Assembly: GCF_041146395.1 (NCBI RefSeq)
Contig: NC_090989.1
Span: forward strand, 283,432,343 to 283,496,342
DNA length: 64,000 bases
Origin: Eulemur rufifrons
Taxonomy: Eukaryota; Chordata; Mammalia; Primates; Lemuridae
Reading direction: 5' to 3'
Both the position numbers and the translations under genes were made by a program. Positions 51,735 through 61,844 of this stretch are shown piece by piece; positions within the stretch are counted from its first letter, which is position 1; every line of letters starts with the position of its first letter. Below the pieces are notes generated by a model. That model was not told the origin of the DNA and ran no database searches. It worked only from the letters and a program-made list of their open reading frames with translations.

Positions 51735-51960
51735 GAGGTGAATGTGTCTGTCCCCATTAATATTCGCAGGGGGAGCACGAGGGCTGCTGTAATTAAGCTG
51801 GTGTGTCTGGTTGCCATGGCGCTCCTGCCAGCTGGTGCCCGTCAGCCAGCAGAAGTGGGTCACACGCTCGCCTCCCCCTCGTTCCTGGACTTCTGTGAAG
51901 TGACGACGCCTCAGCCACTTCCGGAGCAGCCTGTTGCTGTAATGAGCCACCAGCCCGTGG
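51735..51960. other. Candidate conserved non-coding element
   Basis: TGTCCCCATTAATATTCGCA, GGGCTGCTGTAATTAAGCTG and GGTTGCCATGGCGCTCCTG (a GTTGCCATGG RFX-type half-site), with GTTGCTGTAATGAGCC further right. No repeat signature. Confidence 0.45.
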
Positions 51961-51964
51961 GCGC

Positions 51965-52370
51965 TCTGTCCCCGGCTTGTCACCTCTGGGGGCCAATTTG
52001 TCCCTGGGCTCCAAGGCCTGCTTGCCATTCTGCAGGGGAGGACTGGGCACTCGCACACACAGTCATGGGAAGTCCTGCCGTACGTCTGACCTTCGTGCCT
52101 CCCTGTGCTGTCTGACGGGGGTCACGTGCGATGCACCCACTGGGGTCCCGTGCATCTTGCCGGTGGGTGAGGCTTGGTCCAGTCTGTAAACGTCCCCCGG
52201 CCGCGTCTCCCATGTGCCTGGGGCTGGGCACCCAGCGGGTCCCCCGCCCTCCACCCTGCCCAGGGCCCTACGGAGGAATCTGAGCACTTGCGGAGCATCT
52301 ACCCGGGCCGGCCCGGAGCACACAGAGCAGGTAGACCCGCTGAAGTGGGCTGCACGGCCCCCCGGCAGCT
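51965..52370. other. No recognised feature
   Basis: GC-rich and unique-looking. Nothing supportable. Confidence 0.35.
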
Positions 52371-52374
52371 GTGC

Positions 52375-52755
52375 ACCCCCAGGGTCTGAATGTGACCTTA
52401 CTTGGGAAGAGTCTGCAGAAGTAGTTAAGGATCTGGAGATGAGATCGTCCTCGACCAGGTGGGACCGAATCTCCCGGCAAGAGTCCTCATAAAAGCGGAG
52501 AAGGAGAGACGAGGAGAGCAGAGCCCGCATGACAGTGGAGGCAGAGGGAGGCGGACGTGGCCACAAGCCAAGGAGCCCGGGAGCCACGGGAGCTGGAAGA
52601 GCAGGAGGGGTCCCCCAGAGCCTCTGGAGGGAGTGGGGCCCTGGTGACCCTGGATTTCAGTCTTCCCGGCCCTGCAACTGCGAGGACAAACGTGTGTTGT
52701 TTTAAACCACCGAGTCTGTGATCCCTGGCTGTGGCGGCCACAGGAAATTGACACA
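52375..52755 (+). mobile_element. MaLR/MLT1-type LTR, sense
   Basis: GGTCTGAATGTGACCTTACT, AGTCTGCAGAAGTAGTTAAG, GATCTGGAGATGAGATCGTC, GAGTCCTCATAAAAGCGGAG and GCCACAAGCCAAGGAGCC, then GTGTTGTTTTAAACCACCGA, in MLT1 order. A solitary LTR with no coding region. Confidence 0.85.
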
Positions 52756-53074
52756 CACCCAGACACAGAACAGCGGGGCCCTCTCGGGGGCTCCCCGGCC
52801 CTGGAGGTGATCTGCAGGCAGAGGAAGGGGCAGCCGGAGCGCGGGAGGGGCGAGAGGTGCACTTGTGTGTCGTGTCTTCTGTGTTTCCCGGCAGCTCTGA
52901 CCCCTGCAGGTTGAAATCGCTGGCCTGGGAATTCGGGAAGAATTCCGGGGCGCGGAGGCAGGGAAGGCCTGTGCCCCACATGGCCCTTGAAGGTGTGAGG
53001 AGTCCGAGGCCTCATGGCCCTGCCATGTCCTTCTCCTGGCTGTACCATCTTGGGGGACATTCAACAATGTCACA

Positions 53075-53870
53075 GGTTTATTGAAGGCCGGCGGGGACCA
53101 AACCGCCTGAGCACCAACAGTGCCTGGAAAAGCTCGGGTTCCAGTGGGGGAGGGGAAAGTCATGTAAGCGGGACAGCCGGGTAGGAGCCGGTGCTGTGTG
53201 GAGACCTGGGCAGGGCAGAGTAGGAAGGAGGCCGGGGAGAGCGGGGTCGGGGATACTCTCCTGGGGTGACATCAGCTGGGATCAGAGTGACAGGGAGGTC
53301 TGGAGAGCACATCCCAGGCAGGGGGCGTCCAGCTAGAACCCTAGGGCGGGAAAGAGCTTTGATGGACAGAAGCCCGCGAGGTGGACGGGCGTGGTGGCGG
53401 GGGCTGAAGCTGCCGGCTGCGCTGAGGAGGCGGGAGGTCGGCTGCGAGGGGCGGGGCCTCTGCGCTCTTGAGGAGCCAGGAGGGTGGCTGGGATGGAGTG
53501 ATTTCGAGGAAGGTGGAATTAACAGAGGTCGGGCAACCTGGATGGGTCTGGAATGTGCTTTGGGAGCTGAGTCAACAACAGTTAACGTCCAGGTGGGTGT
53601 CGGATGAGGCAGACGGGACTCAGGGGCACCTTCTGGACTCTGGCCTGGGCATCTGGAGGAACCTGGTGGCCGGCCCGGAGTGAAGGGGGAGGCGTGGGGT
53701 GTCGGTGTGAGACCTCGCGGGTCCTGTCTGGACGCCCGACGGACCTTTCTACGAGGTGTCCACGCGCAGACGTCAAGTGGGCAGGTGAGGTGGAGTCTGG
53801 ATGGGGAGAGGCTGGGGCTGCACATGACCTCCAGGTCCTTGGCGTGTAGAGGTGTTCGCCGCCACACGCC
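53075..53870 (-). mobile_element. L2 LINE, antisense, about 800 bp
   Basis: TCAACAATGTCACAGGTTTA at the left edge, then TACTCTCCTGGGGTGACATC, GGAGAGCACATCCCAGGCAG, GGCGGGAAAGAGCTTTGATG and a right end with CACATGACCTCCAGGTCCTT. These parallel antisense L2 words such as 'gaggtgacatttgagcaaagacc', 'gaagagcattccaggcagagg' and 'gatgactccaaggttttt'. Diverged, and CpG-rich in the middle. Confidence 0.55.
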
Positions 53871-53874
53871 GGCA

Positions 53875-54565
53875 AGAACCCAGCCTGAGGGTGATCAGTA
53901 GCTGCAGGGCCTGTCTGTTCAGATTTTCCCCCCAGCCAGAGGGAGACGGGGTGGGCTGGAGGGCGTGTAGGTGGCAACTCCGGCTTAGAACAGCAGAGTC
54001 CCCCACTGAGAGCCCGCGGTCTGGGAAACACGCCAGCGGTTGCCAGAAGGCAGGCCCAGGAGGGGCCCTCGGCTGCCTCCCCGCAGTCCTGGCACAGTGT
54101 CCCCGGGGCCTGCCTCTGGGCCGGCCTGGAGTCTGGAGACCTGCTGTGGTTTTTCCATCCGGGCAGAAGGCGGGGAGGAGCCACGCCACCAGCCCTGCAG
54201 GCCTGGCAGCCCTCGGTGCTCTGGAGACAGGGAGTTGTATCAGCCTCGGGTCACACTCCGCCCCGAGTGTGCCCTGCACCCGCTGTTCTTGTCCTGGGGT
54301 CCCCAGCACAGGCGCTGCCCTCCCACCCTGCTCGCCAGCGAGGTTAGTCTTCTCACGTGTGACCTGGGCAGGCTGAGAGGGCCTGCAGAGCATCCTGGGG
54401 AAACAGAGACCTGTGGTTTCCAAATCAACGCCCAGCACACCCCGCCTGGGCTCGCAAGTGGGGGCAAGGCCGGCAGCCGTGCAAGGGGCCTCGTGCGTCT
54501 CCCTGCATTTCCTTCCTGGTCCCCAGGCAGGAAGCCTCCCCTGTGCTGAACAAAAGGGACTTTTA
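53875..54565. other. No recognised feature
   Basis: GC-rich. No exon, repeat or promoter is supported. Confidence 0.4.
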
Positions 54566-54569
54566 TAGG

Positions 54570-54760
54570 CGCCTGAGCATGGATTTGGTGGAACAAAGAA
54601 ACATCCAGCATATTCCAGTCACCGAGTGAGATTCATCCGACGCACTCCAGGTGCCCAAGTCCGTGCCGGACTCGGGGTGCAGAGGAAGTAGGACGGAACC
54701 CCGAGTCCCTACGTGGGGGGCTGAGGGAGCATCCACGTGATGCTCTGAACGTAATTTGGT
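54570..54760 (-). mobile_element. L2 LINE tail fragment, antisense
   Basis: AGATTCATCCGACGCACTCC, GTGCCGGACTCGGGGTGCAG and AGGAAGTAGGACGGAACCCC follow antisense L2 (tgagcacctac...gccaggcactg...gatacagcagtgaac). Confidence 0.45.
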
Positions 54761-54829
54761 GTCAGTCAAACCAGGACGAAGGGCGACATGGCAGGTCAGA
54801 AAGGGAGCGGGCAGGACAGTCAGCCTGGT

Positions 54830-55240
54830 GCGGGCTGAACTGTGTCCCCAAATCTGCATGTTGGAGTCCTGACCCCTGGAGCCTCAGAATGTGACCTTAT
54901 TTGGAAATAGGGCTGTTGCACATGTACCCAGTCGAGACGAGGCCACTCGGAGGAGGGGGCCCTGACGCGACAGGACTGGGTCCCTGCAAGACGGGGAGCC
55001 TGGAGAGACGGACGTGTGCAGGGAGAGCCGCACGTGGAGATGCCGGAGGGGTCGGGTGCTGCTGCCACAAGCCGAGCAGGGACAGGAAGGCGGCCAGCAC
55101 AGCCCCCGCAAGGGACCAACCCTGCAACACCCGGATCTTGGACTTTCGGTTCCAGGACTGTGAGAAAATAAATTCTTTTTTGTTCGTTGAAGTCCCAGTT
55201 TTTGGTACTTGGTGCGGCATTCCCAGCAAATGGATACAGA
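54830..55240 (+). mobile_element. MaLR/MLT1-type LTR, sense, near full length
   Basis: GGGCTGAACTGTGTCCCCAA, CTCAGAATGTGACCTTATTT, GGAAATAGGGCTGTTGCACA, CGGATCTTGGACTTTCGGTT and CCAGGACTGTGAGAAAATAA, then TTTTTGGTACTTGGTGCGGC, in textbook MLT1 order. It carries the old LTR polyadenylation signal AATAAA. No coding part. Confidence 0.93.
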
Positions 55241-55364
55241 GCTGCTCACAAGGGAAGGGCCCTGAGCGGCTTAGAGGTTCTGACCGTGGACGTGTCCTGC
55301 ACAACCCAGAGGACGTCACTTCCTCCTTCATGAATACGTGGGTGGAGCTGCTGTGATGGGCCAA

Positions 55365-55490
55365 GCCCCGTTTTCTACTCTGGGGAACTGGAACAAAACA
55401 ACATTCCTCCCCAGAGCTTACGATCCGGTGAGCAGAGACAGCAAGTGAATAAGCAGGTTCTGTGTCTGGTGTGGAAATGAGCTGGGTGGA
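55365..55490 (-). mobile_element. L2 LINE fragment, antisense
   Basis: TTCTACTCTGGGGAACTGGA, ACAAAACAACATTCCTCCCC and AGAGCTTACGATCCGGTGAG follow antisense L2 (ggggatacagcagtgaacaaaacagac...ccctgccctcatggagcttacattct). Confidence 0.75.
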
Positions 55491-55494
55491 AGAA

Positions 55495-55625
55495 TGAAGC
55501 AAGGCAAGGGGACAGAAAGGGCGGTGTCGTCTGGACAGGGGCCCGGAAGGGCTTTTCTCCCAGGGTGACGTGGGGCGCAGCCCTGGGAGTCAGCCTGCGC
55601 TGCGGCTCGGAGGAGAGTCTCGTGG
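55495..55625. other. Unassigned spacer between L2 pieces
   Basis: GC-rich. It may be an internal part of the same L2 but cannot be aligned by eye. Confidence 0.3.
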
Positions 55626-55629
55626 TTCT

Positions 55630-55890
55630 TTCATCAGCTCACTCACCAATTCACATTTGACAGTGACCTATTCTGTTCCTACTAAACATTGGGGGCACTT
55701 TTTTAGGCCCTGAAGATGCATCAGCAAAAGTCTCAGCCGGAGGGGAGGGTGCAGACAGTGAGCAAGTGCATAGGTAAACGTCTGGAGTCCGTGCCGGGTG
55801 GTAGCAAGGCCGGTGAGCGGGGCCAGGGAGGGCCGGGAGCAAGCGATCCACTGAGTGGTCAGTGAGACCAGAGAGGTCTCACCAGAGAGG
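55630..55890 (-). mobile_element. L2 LINE fragment, antisense
   Basis: TCATCAGCTCACTCACCAAT, TGTTCCTACTAAACATTGGG, AGGCCCTGAAGATGCATCAG and GTGCAGACAGTGAGCAAGTG in antisense L2 order. Confidence 0.7.
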
Positions 55891-55934
55891 CTGCCACTCA
55901 ACCACCCATCCGCCCGTCTGCCACCCCCGCATGT

Positions 55935-56145
55935 ATGTACATCCCTCACACATACATCCATCTGTCTATCAATCTACCCATCCATCATCCCTCTGTCCAT
56001 CCATCCATCCATCTATCATCCATCCATCCCTCCATCAATAGATCGATCCATCTATCCATCCGTTCATCCATCACATCAATGCATCCATCCATCAGTCCAT
56101 CTGTGCCTCCCTCTATCCCCCCATTGTCCACCCATCTGTCCAGTA
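55935..56145 (+). repeat. (CATC)n tetranucleotide microsatellite, imperfect
   Basis: About 200 bp of CATC/CCAT units with TCTA and TCAA variants (CATCCATCCATCCATCTATC). It lies between two antisense L2 segments. Confidence 0.95.
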
Positions 56146-56290
56146 AACAGTGTTTCTGAGTCCTGTGCAGATGGTCCTGTGGGTGTGGAGGACACATCAG
56201 TGAGCAAGACAGAGCTGGTCCTGGAGCTGGATTCTGGTGGGAGAGGAGACAACGAAGCGATGAAACAATCACAAGTGGGAAGTCAGTGGC
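56145..56290 (-). mobile_element. L2 LINE fragment, antisense
   Basis: AGTGTTTCTGAGTCCTGTGC, GGACACATCAGTGAGCAAGA, CAGAGCTGGTCCTGGAGCTG and GAGAGGAGACAACGAAGCGA follow antisense L2. Confidence 0.7.
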
Positions 56291-56329
56291 CCGGGACCAT
56301 GTGGCGTCTAGCAGGGCGGCTTGATCACC

Positions 56330-56470
56330 AGCCCAGAACCCACTGGTCACTTGTCTGCCTCCATCCTGCAGACCAGGAGCTCCTGGAAGCCGGGGACCAC
56401 GTTCTCTTCATCTCAGGACCCCTTCCCCGGCACCAGCCTTGCTGCCCCCCAGCCGGGCCCCCGGTGCACA
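56330..56470 (+). mobile_element. L2 LINE tail, sense
   Basis: GACCAGGAGCTCCTGGAAGC and CGGGGACCACGTTCTCTTCA, then CCCTTCCCCGGCACCAGCC, parallel 'gtaagctccatgagggcagggatttttgtctg...gtgcctggcac'. Opposite to the L2 at its left. Confidence 0.5.
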
Positions 56471-56474
56471 GCTA

Positions 56475-57445
56475 ATGTGCACAGCTGAGGCCTGGAAGGG
56501 GAACAAGATGGGGATGGACGGAGAAGCCAGGATGGGGAGGGGCATCCCGGCCGGGGGCTTCGGCCTGAGCAAAGGCAGGAGGGACAGGTAGTGTGCCCCC
56601 GTGTGCCCCCGTGTGCCCCTGTGTGCCGAGAGGTGGCTGCTGTGGGGAGAGGGGCTGGGCTGGGGTGGGGCCCGGCAGGCCTGGGCTTGCAGGCTGCAGG
56701 GGCAGGCAGTGAGAGCAAGCGCAGTGGGCACAGGGTGGGTGAAGGGGGTCCCCAGGCAGGACAAAGTGGGCAGAGAGGCACACAGGATGTCTCCGGGGAG
56801 AGAGGCCCCATCCCTCAGCAGTACCTGAGCGCCCTGGTGTCCCCATCGAAGCACAATAAGCTGCTCCCTTCCCAGAGACGCCGGCAGGTGCTTTACCTGC
56901 CTGGGGCCCCAGCCCCCTAGCTGACACTGGGCTTCTGAGAGGTGCCATATGCTGTACTCGTCTGTTCCCGAGATAAATGACCCCTGGTGACGGGACAGAT
57001 ATCCCCACGTGCCGCCTTCCTTTCCCTGCAGGAGCTGGGCCTGCTGAGCGGAGCAGGAGTGGGAGCGAGGGTGCGGCTGCTCTTAAGCCGCCATGGCAAC
57101 TCCATTCCCGCACCCTCCCCATCTCTGACACCCCAACTTCCAGCTGGAATTGCCCTCAGTCCCTAAAACTCTTCCTGAGATGAAAGGGTAACTTACTGGA
57201 AGATCCATACCCATGGCGGGGGAAGGGTGGGAGTCACGTGTGTGTGACAACTCCCTCCTCCCCCGCCTGGCCACAGGCTCGTGCACCCACTTGCTGGGCC
57301 CTGCTCAGGGCATGAGCCTGTCCGACGATGAGCTAGGAGCCCTGACCGAGCGTGGGGCCTGGGAGGGCTGGGACAGGGAGAGCTGTTCGCTCTCATTCTC
57401 CCCCTTTCCCCACCCCCATTTCGGCGGGGTTCACGGTCCCCCAGT
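56475..57445. other. No recognised feature
   Basis: GC-rich. It has a short GTGTGCCCCC direct triplicate near 56590-56622. No exon or interspersed repeat is recognised. Confidence 0.4.
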
Positions 57446-57449
57446 ATAA

Positions 57450-57770
57450 GGACACATGTCTCAGCTCCCCAGCAGTAGTGGGAGTCGCGTGACTTGGAAT
57501 TGCCCAGTGGAGCAAGCAGCAGTGTCGTATGAGAGACTCTAGGACCATCCTTACAAGGCAGCTGGAGAGTGCACCGCAACCCCTTTGTCTTTGTTCCGTC
57601 CTGCTGCCTGGAACAGAGATGTGATGGCTTCAGCTTCACCGCCACCCTGGGCCATGAAGACACAGGGCTCACACACCCGAGGGAGGGCAGAGTGGAGGCT
57701 GGCAAGCTCTGCGTCTTGGCAGCTGAGGGGCCGAACCAGCCCTGCTGACCACACCAAGCCCAATCCTCAT
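57450..57770 (+). mobile_element. Old LTR-like interspersed repeat
   Basis: GGAGTCGCGTGACTTGGAAT, CCTGCTGCCTGGAACAGAGA and TGTGATGGCTTCAGCTTCAC, then GGGCCATGAAGACACAGG, resemble the repeat words '...cctgcctggaatgtggacgtgatggctggagctccagc...gaccatgagg'. Confidence 0.5.
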
Positions 57771-57774
57771 GGAG

Positions 57775-59330
57775 GGAGTCTCTCCAGGGATGTGGCCCGG
57801 CACGGGAGACCTGGCAGATGAGGAAGGGTTGGGCGACTGGAGAGGAGACGGCGTGCTGGGGCATGGCTGAGCAAAGGCCTGGCATGGGCTGAGGATGGCC
57901 GGCGTGCGGGAAGAGGGGTGTGGAGGGAATGCGGCTGGGGGCTGTCGGCATATGGGGGGCAACGCACTCAGCGTCCTTGTGGTCCCGCCTGCCTCCCCCG
58001 TGCAACCCCACCCTCAGGAAAGCACCCCCTCCTGGGCCTCTGTACCTGCCTATAAGGTCAGCAGAAGTCCTGGAATGTCCCCCCACCCCAGAATGGAATA
58101 AGAGGTCCTGTCTCCTGGCGGGGGGGGGGGGGGGGAGCTTCAGACATCGCCAAAGAGAAGTCTTTGAGGTGGCAATGTCATCCTGCCCAAAACTGGCCAG
58201 GACCTGGGGAGCCCAGGGGTGAGACTGGGGTGGGGTCCCGGGTCCGGGTTCTCAGGGATGCTGAGAGTCAGTGCACCCTACGCCCGCCCCGTGGTGGTGC
58301 CGGGATCCCCGGGGGAAAATCAGACTCTGCACCTGCTTCCTGTGAGGCCGGCTCTGGGGGGCGCGGTTTCCGGGTGCAGAGGGGTCTCAGGGTCCCCAGT
58401 CACTGTGGCATTGCCACGGGCCCCTGCACGCACGGCTGGTGACCCAGGCCTAGGACTCTGCTCTCAGGAAAGGCTAAGAGGTCCTGCGGGATCAGGGTCT
58501 GGGTGGATTCTCGCCCCTCTCTGAGCCCCGTGCTGGTGAGTGGGGTGGGGGTGAGACCCCAGGACCTGACCCGACACAAGCTCAGGAGACCAGACTGTCC
58601 CACAGCCTCATCCTGTGTGGCGCGTGTCTGAGCGTGACTCACGTCCCCCTTAGGGGCAGGGATGAGTTTGATCCCCCTGTGTGTCCAGCCCCGCAACAGT
58701 TTTTCCCAGAACGGCTGCCAGCAAGTACTCATTCAGCGTCTGTTCAGTCAGGCGCCGTCCCCTTTGCAGAGACCCGGCTCTAACCATCCCTGCCTGCCTC
58801 GCCTGCAGGTGCCCGTCCTCCACCCCCACGCGGTCACTCAGCCGCCCCAACACACAGCTGCTGTGGCCGCTCCAGGTGTGTCTTCACGGCAGACTGTGGG
58901 CTCCGAGGGGCAGGGGCCACGCCTGCCTCCATCACTGCTTTAATGCAGCAAACACCAGCCCAGGGAGGCTCCCCAGACAGGAGAGGAGGCAGGTGACGGC
59001 CAGGAGTCCCAGAGGAGGGGGAGGCTTGACGCACAGCACAGGGTGGCCGAGCCTCTACCCCCTCCCTTCTCTGGGCCTCAGTGTCTACTGCAGAAGGGGG
59101 GCCTGTGACCCCCAAGACCGCTTTGGAAAGCTCTGCCAGGCCAGGATCTGGCCACTTCCCTTTGGGTGGCCGACAAGCCTGACAAGGTGCTTCCAGGTGC
59201 TCAAGAACGGGTTGGGGACAGCCCAGCGCCCGGGGCACCCTCCCCTGGTGACCCATGTTTATCCGAGAGCTTTGCGGAGCCCAGTGTCACAGGAGGTTTT
59301 TTCCACTGCCTGGTCCCGCTGCCAGCCTCT
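57775..59330. other. Mostly unassigned
   Basis: GC-rich, with a long G homopolymer at 58120. No exon or interspersed repeat is supported. The 297-codon minus-strand frame ending near 57193 overlaps part of this and the repeat above, and has no domain. Confidence 0.4.
58120..58135 (+). repeat. (G)16 homopolymer
   Basis: Sixteen consecutive G on the plus strand, preceded by GGCG. Capable of G-quadruplex formation and prone to sequencing length error. Confidence 0.95.
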
Positions 59331-59334
59331 TCCT

Positions 59335-59475
59335 CCCAGCAGTAACTTAATTAGCTCTCTGTTTTCCAAACAGGCAGAGCGTGACTCAGCACTTTCTCGC
59401 AGGTCTAAATTTGTTCCAGCCCCAGGTGTCTTTCAGCCTGATCCTCCGGGAAATTAGCACGAGGGTTTGGAAAAG
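59335..59475. other. Candidate conserved non-coding element
   Basis: AGTAACTTAATTAGCTCTCT, GAGCGTGACTCAGCACTTTC (TGACTCAGCA, an AP-1/MAF-type site) and GGTCTAAATTTGTTCC, with GGGAAATTAGCACGAGGG. No repeat signature. Confidence 0.45.
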
Positions 59476-59479
59476 GGAT

Positions 59480-60635
59480 TAGAGGGTGTTTTCCAGCAGC
59501 TCCTGGCTCCCAGCAGGGCCAGGGCGGGGCAGGTCCCTGTCCGCAGACCTTGCTCTGTTGGGCTCCAGGTCATCGATGGCCTGAGGTCCTGTTCTCACCC
59601 CTGCCTCTCTCCCTCCCTCTTGCCCCTGCACAGGCCTCATCTCCGTTGCTGGGAGTTAAAACACAAGGTCGCCATCGCACTATTGCTCCATCTCAGCCCA
59701 GACCAGAAAGCCCAAAAAGCCCCAGGAGCTCCGCTCTGGCTACTGGGGTGTCAAGGGCGGCCGCCCCTCCCTTCTCTCGGGGCTTCACCAAAGGGCAGCT
59801 GTGCCCTGGGGCTGCACCTCGCCCTCTGGGGGTGCAGCCCTCTCTGATTCACCTGCTCCCTTGTAGGGGTCGGAGGCCGTGAGCTCCCCCAGCCTCTTCC
59901 TCCCCTCTGGCCCTGCTCGGTCCCCCGTCTTCTGCCTGGCTCTGAGCCCCCACACCCGCTTTCAGAAGGACCCTCATGATCAGGTGGGGCCTGCCCAGAT
60001 GATTCAAACAATCTCTTCTCTCCAATCCTCACGTTCACCTGTGCAGTCTCCCAACAGGTGAGGTGGTGTAGCCACAGGCCCTGGGGACTGGGGTGCAGGC
60101 TGGGGGCGGGAGGGGGGGCTGTTATTCTGTCTGTCACAGCGTCACAGGCCCTCTGTGACTCTGCCTGGGTGAGACCGGCCCGGCCCTGCACCGAGGGTCT
60201 CAGAATCAGGTCCCCCACCCCTGACCCAGGCTCCGAGTGGCCGAGCTCGGTGAGGTGCCAACCACTTGGCAACGTGGGGGCGCCGCTCCCACCCCTGGCT
60301 GCGAAGCGCGGCACGGGTGTGGCACAGATTGCACCGCAGCGAGGACGATCACTGCCTGCCTCTCCCGACGTCGTTAAGCATCTAAGTAACAGGCCAGGCA
60401 GCAGCAGGCCAGGGGGTCTGACGTCTGGGCCAACACCGAGATGAAGGGCCTGTCGCAGGCGCCAGGGGCCCCGCCCATCACCGCCCTGGTGGGGGGGGGT
60501 CTCGGCCCCCACTTCACTCCCTGGCTCTCCCCAGGGTCCCTGGCACCCCGGCCTGTCACCATCCAGGTCTGGCTGTGCCCCGCCCCACCTCCCCTCCCCA
60601 GGCTGTCACCCCTGTCCCTCCCTTGCCCTGGTTTG
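59480..60635. other. No recognised feature
   Basis: GC-rich, with poly-G patches near 60105-60120 and 60490-60500. Nothing supportable as exon or repeat. Confidence 0.4.
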
Positions 60636-60639
60636 CTGT

Positions 60640-60880
60640 TTTAACACAGATTAAAAAAAGTGGAAGCCCACGTGGCTCCGGCCTGGCCGCGGCTGCAGAG
60701 GCCCCGCAAGCCAGCCACGGCCCCCCGCCACCTTCTGCTCAGCCCCGGCCTGGAGGGAAGACCCGGTTCTCGCTCTGGCTCAGCCTTTTCTGGTTTGAAC
60801 TTAATGAGTCCCTTAATTTCGATTTTCTGGGTGGAAATCGGAGCATTGATGAAGGCAGCCTGCTTCAGGGTCTCACCCCG
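60640..60880. other. Mixed island, candidate conserved non-coding element
   Basis: TTTTAACACAGATTAAAAAA at the left, GC-rich centre, then GAACTTAATGAGTCCCTTAA, TTTCGATTTTCTGGGTGGAA and ATCGGAGCATTGATGAAGGC. No repeat was identified. Confidence 0.4.
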
Positions 60881-60884
60881 CCAG

Positions 60885-61120
60885 CCCCAGACCCAGCCTC
60901 TTAAAAGTGCCAGCGTGGGCTCCCCCTGCTTCAGGCCCTCACTGGCTGCCCACTGCCCACCTGGCAGGCCCAGAGGCTCGAAGCCCTGCGTCCTCGGCTG
61001 AGGGACCTGATGTCCACAGAGTGCTCCTGGCCGGGGCTGAGCAGTAGCACCCACGAGTGCCCCTGCAACAAGCTGGCTTGTATCCTGAAGAAAGTCGCTT
61101 ACTCCCTGGATTCACACGTT
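60885..61120. other. No recognised feature
   Basis: GC-rich spacer. Nothing supportable. Confidence 0.3.
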
Positions 61121-61124
61121 TGCT

Positions 61125-61200
61125 CTGGATAGATTGGAGCTCAGAGAGGGTGAGTCACCTGCCCAGTGTCACCCAGCACCGCACCTTGGCCTTTCTGAAG
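61125..61200 (-). mobile_element. MIR SINE fragment, antisense
   Basis: GAGCTCAGAGAGGGTGAGTC and ACCTGCCCAGTGTCACCCAG follow the antisense MIR core. Confidence 0.65.
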
Positions 61201-61269
61201 CCAAAGGCAGCCTTTCCCAGGTGTGGCCCGAGAGGTAGCCAGAGATACATTTATTTTAATAACAGTGGC

Positions 61270-61560
61270 AGGGACTGGTCCCCTTCATCTCCCATTTCCT
61301 GCTTCCCCAGTAATCTGCAAATCACGTCTCCCAGCCTCCCTTGCGCCCAGGCTGGGGTCACGTGACTGGCTCTAGCCCGTGAAGTGCAGACGGAGCCTTC
61401 CCCTCTGCACAGACGCTGGCGGTCGGTCGCAGGTGGAGGTGCCAGGACCCCTGCAGCACCGCGTGGGAGAGGGGAGGGGAGGGGAGACCTGGAGGCGTGG
61501 AGCCACCGTGTCGGGGAAAACACAGCCTTCCTTCCAACCGTGGCTGGAGACACCGTCGCT
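61270..61560 (+). mobile_element. Old LTR-like interspersed repeat
   Basis: CCTCCCTTGCGCCCAGGCTG, GGGTCACGTGACTGGCTCTA and GCCCGTGAAGTGCAGACGGA match '...cctcccttgcagctaggggtggccatgtgac...ggccaatgagatgta...'. Same class as the pieces at 15.9, 47.4 and 57.5 kb. Confidence 0.55.
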
Positions 61561-61564
61561 AAAA

Positions 61565-61840
61565 TGAGGCTACAGAATGGGAGGGGGACTGTCTTTCCAA
61601 AATTGTGAAGCAAATACCAGCACAGGTGGTCCGTGGAGATGGCAGGTGCCCAGAAGGTGGGTGGCTGCAACTGCAGTTTGAGAAGGGCAGAGCCAGCCCT
61701 GCTGCTTCCCCAGGAGAAGTAAGAGGCTTCCCAAACCCTGGGGCTCAGGCCAACATGGGCCCTTTATTACAGAAAGCCCAATCTCCCCTCCCAGGGCTTC
61801 TGTCCCCCTGCCTCCTGGCAGCCTGGGGACGTTTGGGCTG
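61565..61840. other. No recognised feature
   Basis: Moderate GC. It may include the eroded 3' end of the repeat to the left. Nothing else was seen. Confidence 0.3.
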
Positions 61841-61844
61841 ACTT

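Noticed and set aside
55855..56475. 206-codon frame with Ile/His/Pro/Ser repeats
   Set aside because: It is the translation of the CATC microsatellite and flanking L2, not a gene.
57193..58086. 297-codon minus-strand open frame as a gene
   Set aside because: It overlaps an old repeat, the frame is Pro/Ser/Arg-rich, several other frames are open in the same stretch, and no domain is recognised. In GC-rich DNA such lengths occur by chance.
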